DNA from: an uncultured Neomegalonema sp.
Lineage (GTDB): Bacteria; Pseudomonadota; Alphaproteobacteria; Rhodobacterales; Rhodobacteraceae
Length of the DNA stretch: 64,000 bases
NCBI GenBank assembly: GCA_937995735.1
Contig: CALKIZ010000024.1
Coordinates: forward strand, 1-64,000
Reading direction: 5' to 3'
The number at the start of each line of letters is the position of its first letter. Position 1 is the first letter of the stretch. This document shows, piece by piece, positions 63,782-64,000 of this stretch. The translations under genes and the position numbers were made by a program. The notes under the pieces are model-generated. The model saw nothing but the letters and a program-made list of their open reading frames with translations. It was not told the origin of the DNA and did no database searches.

Positions 63782-64000
63782 ATGACTGAACAACGTGGAT
63801 TTTTTTCCTGGTGGCTCGGAGAGCTAAGAGAAGTGTTCTCCGGTCGCCCGGTTCCTGTCCATGCGCTCGCGTTGTCATCACACGAAATCGCACTTCTTGA
63901 GAAAGGCGTTGACACACCGCTGGGTGTTGTGGACACGCAAGCTGAAGACTGGCTAGAACAAATTGAAGGCTTGCGGTCGCGTATCTTGAGTCGAAATACA
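63782..64000 (+). CDS. Unidentified protein, N-terminal part, runs off the window
   Basis: A frame beginning ATG 63782 stays open for 73 codons to the window edge with coding-like composition: F-F-S-W-W-L-G-E-L-R-E-V-F-S-G-R, then H-A-L-A-L-S-S-H-E-I-A-L-L-E-K-G. It has no signal peptide. It is divergent from the radical SAM gene with a 185-base promoter gap. Not recognised. Confidence 0.5.
   Translation, partial: MTEQRGFFSWWLGELREVFSGRPVPVHALALSSHEIALLEKGVDTPLGVVDTQAEDWLEQIEGLRSRILSRNT

Noticed and set aside
63622-63936. Minus-strand ORF of 104 residues
   Set aside because: It lies opposite a better plus-strand frame that starts with ATG at 63782 and runs off the window; low-complexity composition.

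Overview
The window looks like the chromosome of an aerobic, heterotrophic alphaproteobacterium. The evidence is protein-level resemblance: a UPF0314/DUF2585 protein, tandem DUF2927 proteins, a fused-alpha-subunit transhydrogenase, phaA-phaB and the thiamine gene order. I cannot assign a genus. I saw no rRNA, tRNA or CRISPR. Apart from the tail of an IS3-family element at the left edge, which appears to have cut a gene of unknown function, there is little sign of mobile DNA.

Layout, left to right. (1) 1-369: the IS3 end and a truncated gene. (2) 379-12433, minus strand: aceE-aceF-lpdA (pyruvate dehydrogenase), then pntA-pntB (transhydrogenase), a DgcA/TMADH-type flavoprotein and a DMT transporter. 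(3) 12705-15073, plus strand: a DUF1203 protein, a secreted protein with repeated V-P-A type strands, and a coupled membrane protein. (4) 15156-17095, minus strand: phaA-phaB for polyhydroxybutyrate, followed by a divergent secreted PHB-depolymerase-like esterase. (5) 18478-25106, plus strand: a tight cluster of a tiny lipoprotein, XpaC, TelA, two DUF2927 exported proteins, an SPFH-GYF protein and a double zinc-ribbon membrane protein. It resembles Bacillus XpaC/TelA and YdjG/YdjI modules but carries extra parts, and is the best candidate here for an undescribed system. (6) 25263-34211: a catabolic region with BKACE, two dehydrogenases, a luciferase-like flavoenzyme, a GST, hydrolases, a sterol-desaturase-family enzyme, a degenerate M24 enzyme and a PhyH dioxygenase. 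(7) 34305-43425, minus strand: a TPP-riboswitch-controlled operon thiD-thiO-thiS-thiG-thiE-thiF-thiY-tenA-thiZ-thiX, followed by an M20 amidohydrolase and a cupin. It combines thiazole synthesis with uptake and salvage of pyrimidine from degraded thiamine. (8) 43593-57665: a multicopper oxidase, guaA, lipoproteins, SDRs, DUF2585, a GST coupled to a GrdB-like protein lacking selenocysteine, greA with a possible leader attenuator, an EamA transporter, a VWA protein, a CitE-like lyase and an aspartate aminotransferase. (9) 57727-64000: a basic hypothetical protein, 750 bases of palindromic intergenic repeats, CoA transferase subunits with a small ORF between them, a RecD-like helicase, a radical SAM protein and a truncated ORF at the right edge.

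Two regulatory points stand out. Nearly identical PhaR-like palindromes (core TGYTGC-ACC-GCARCA) lie upstream of pntA and of phaB, which would link NADPH supply by transhydrogenase to the NADPH-using step of PHB synthesis. The whole thi operon, with start and stop codons overlapping at most junctions, sits behind one TPP riboswitch.
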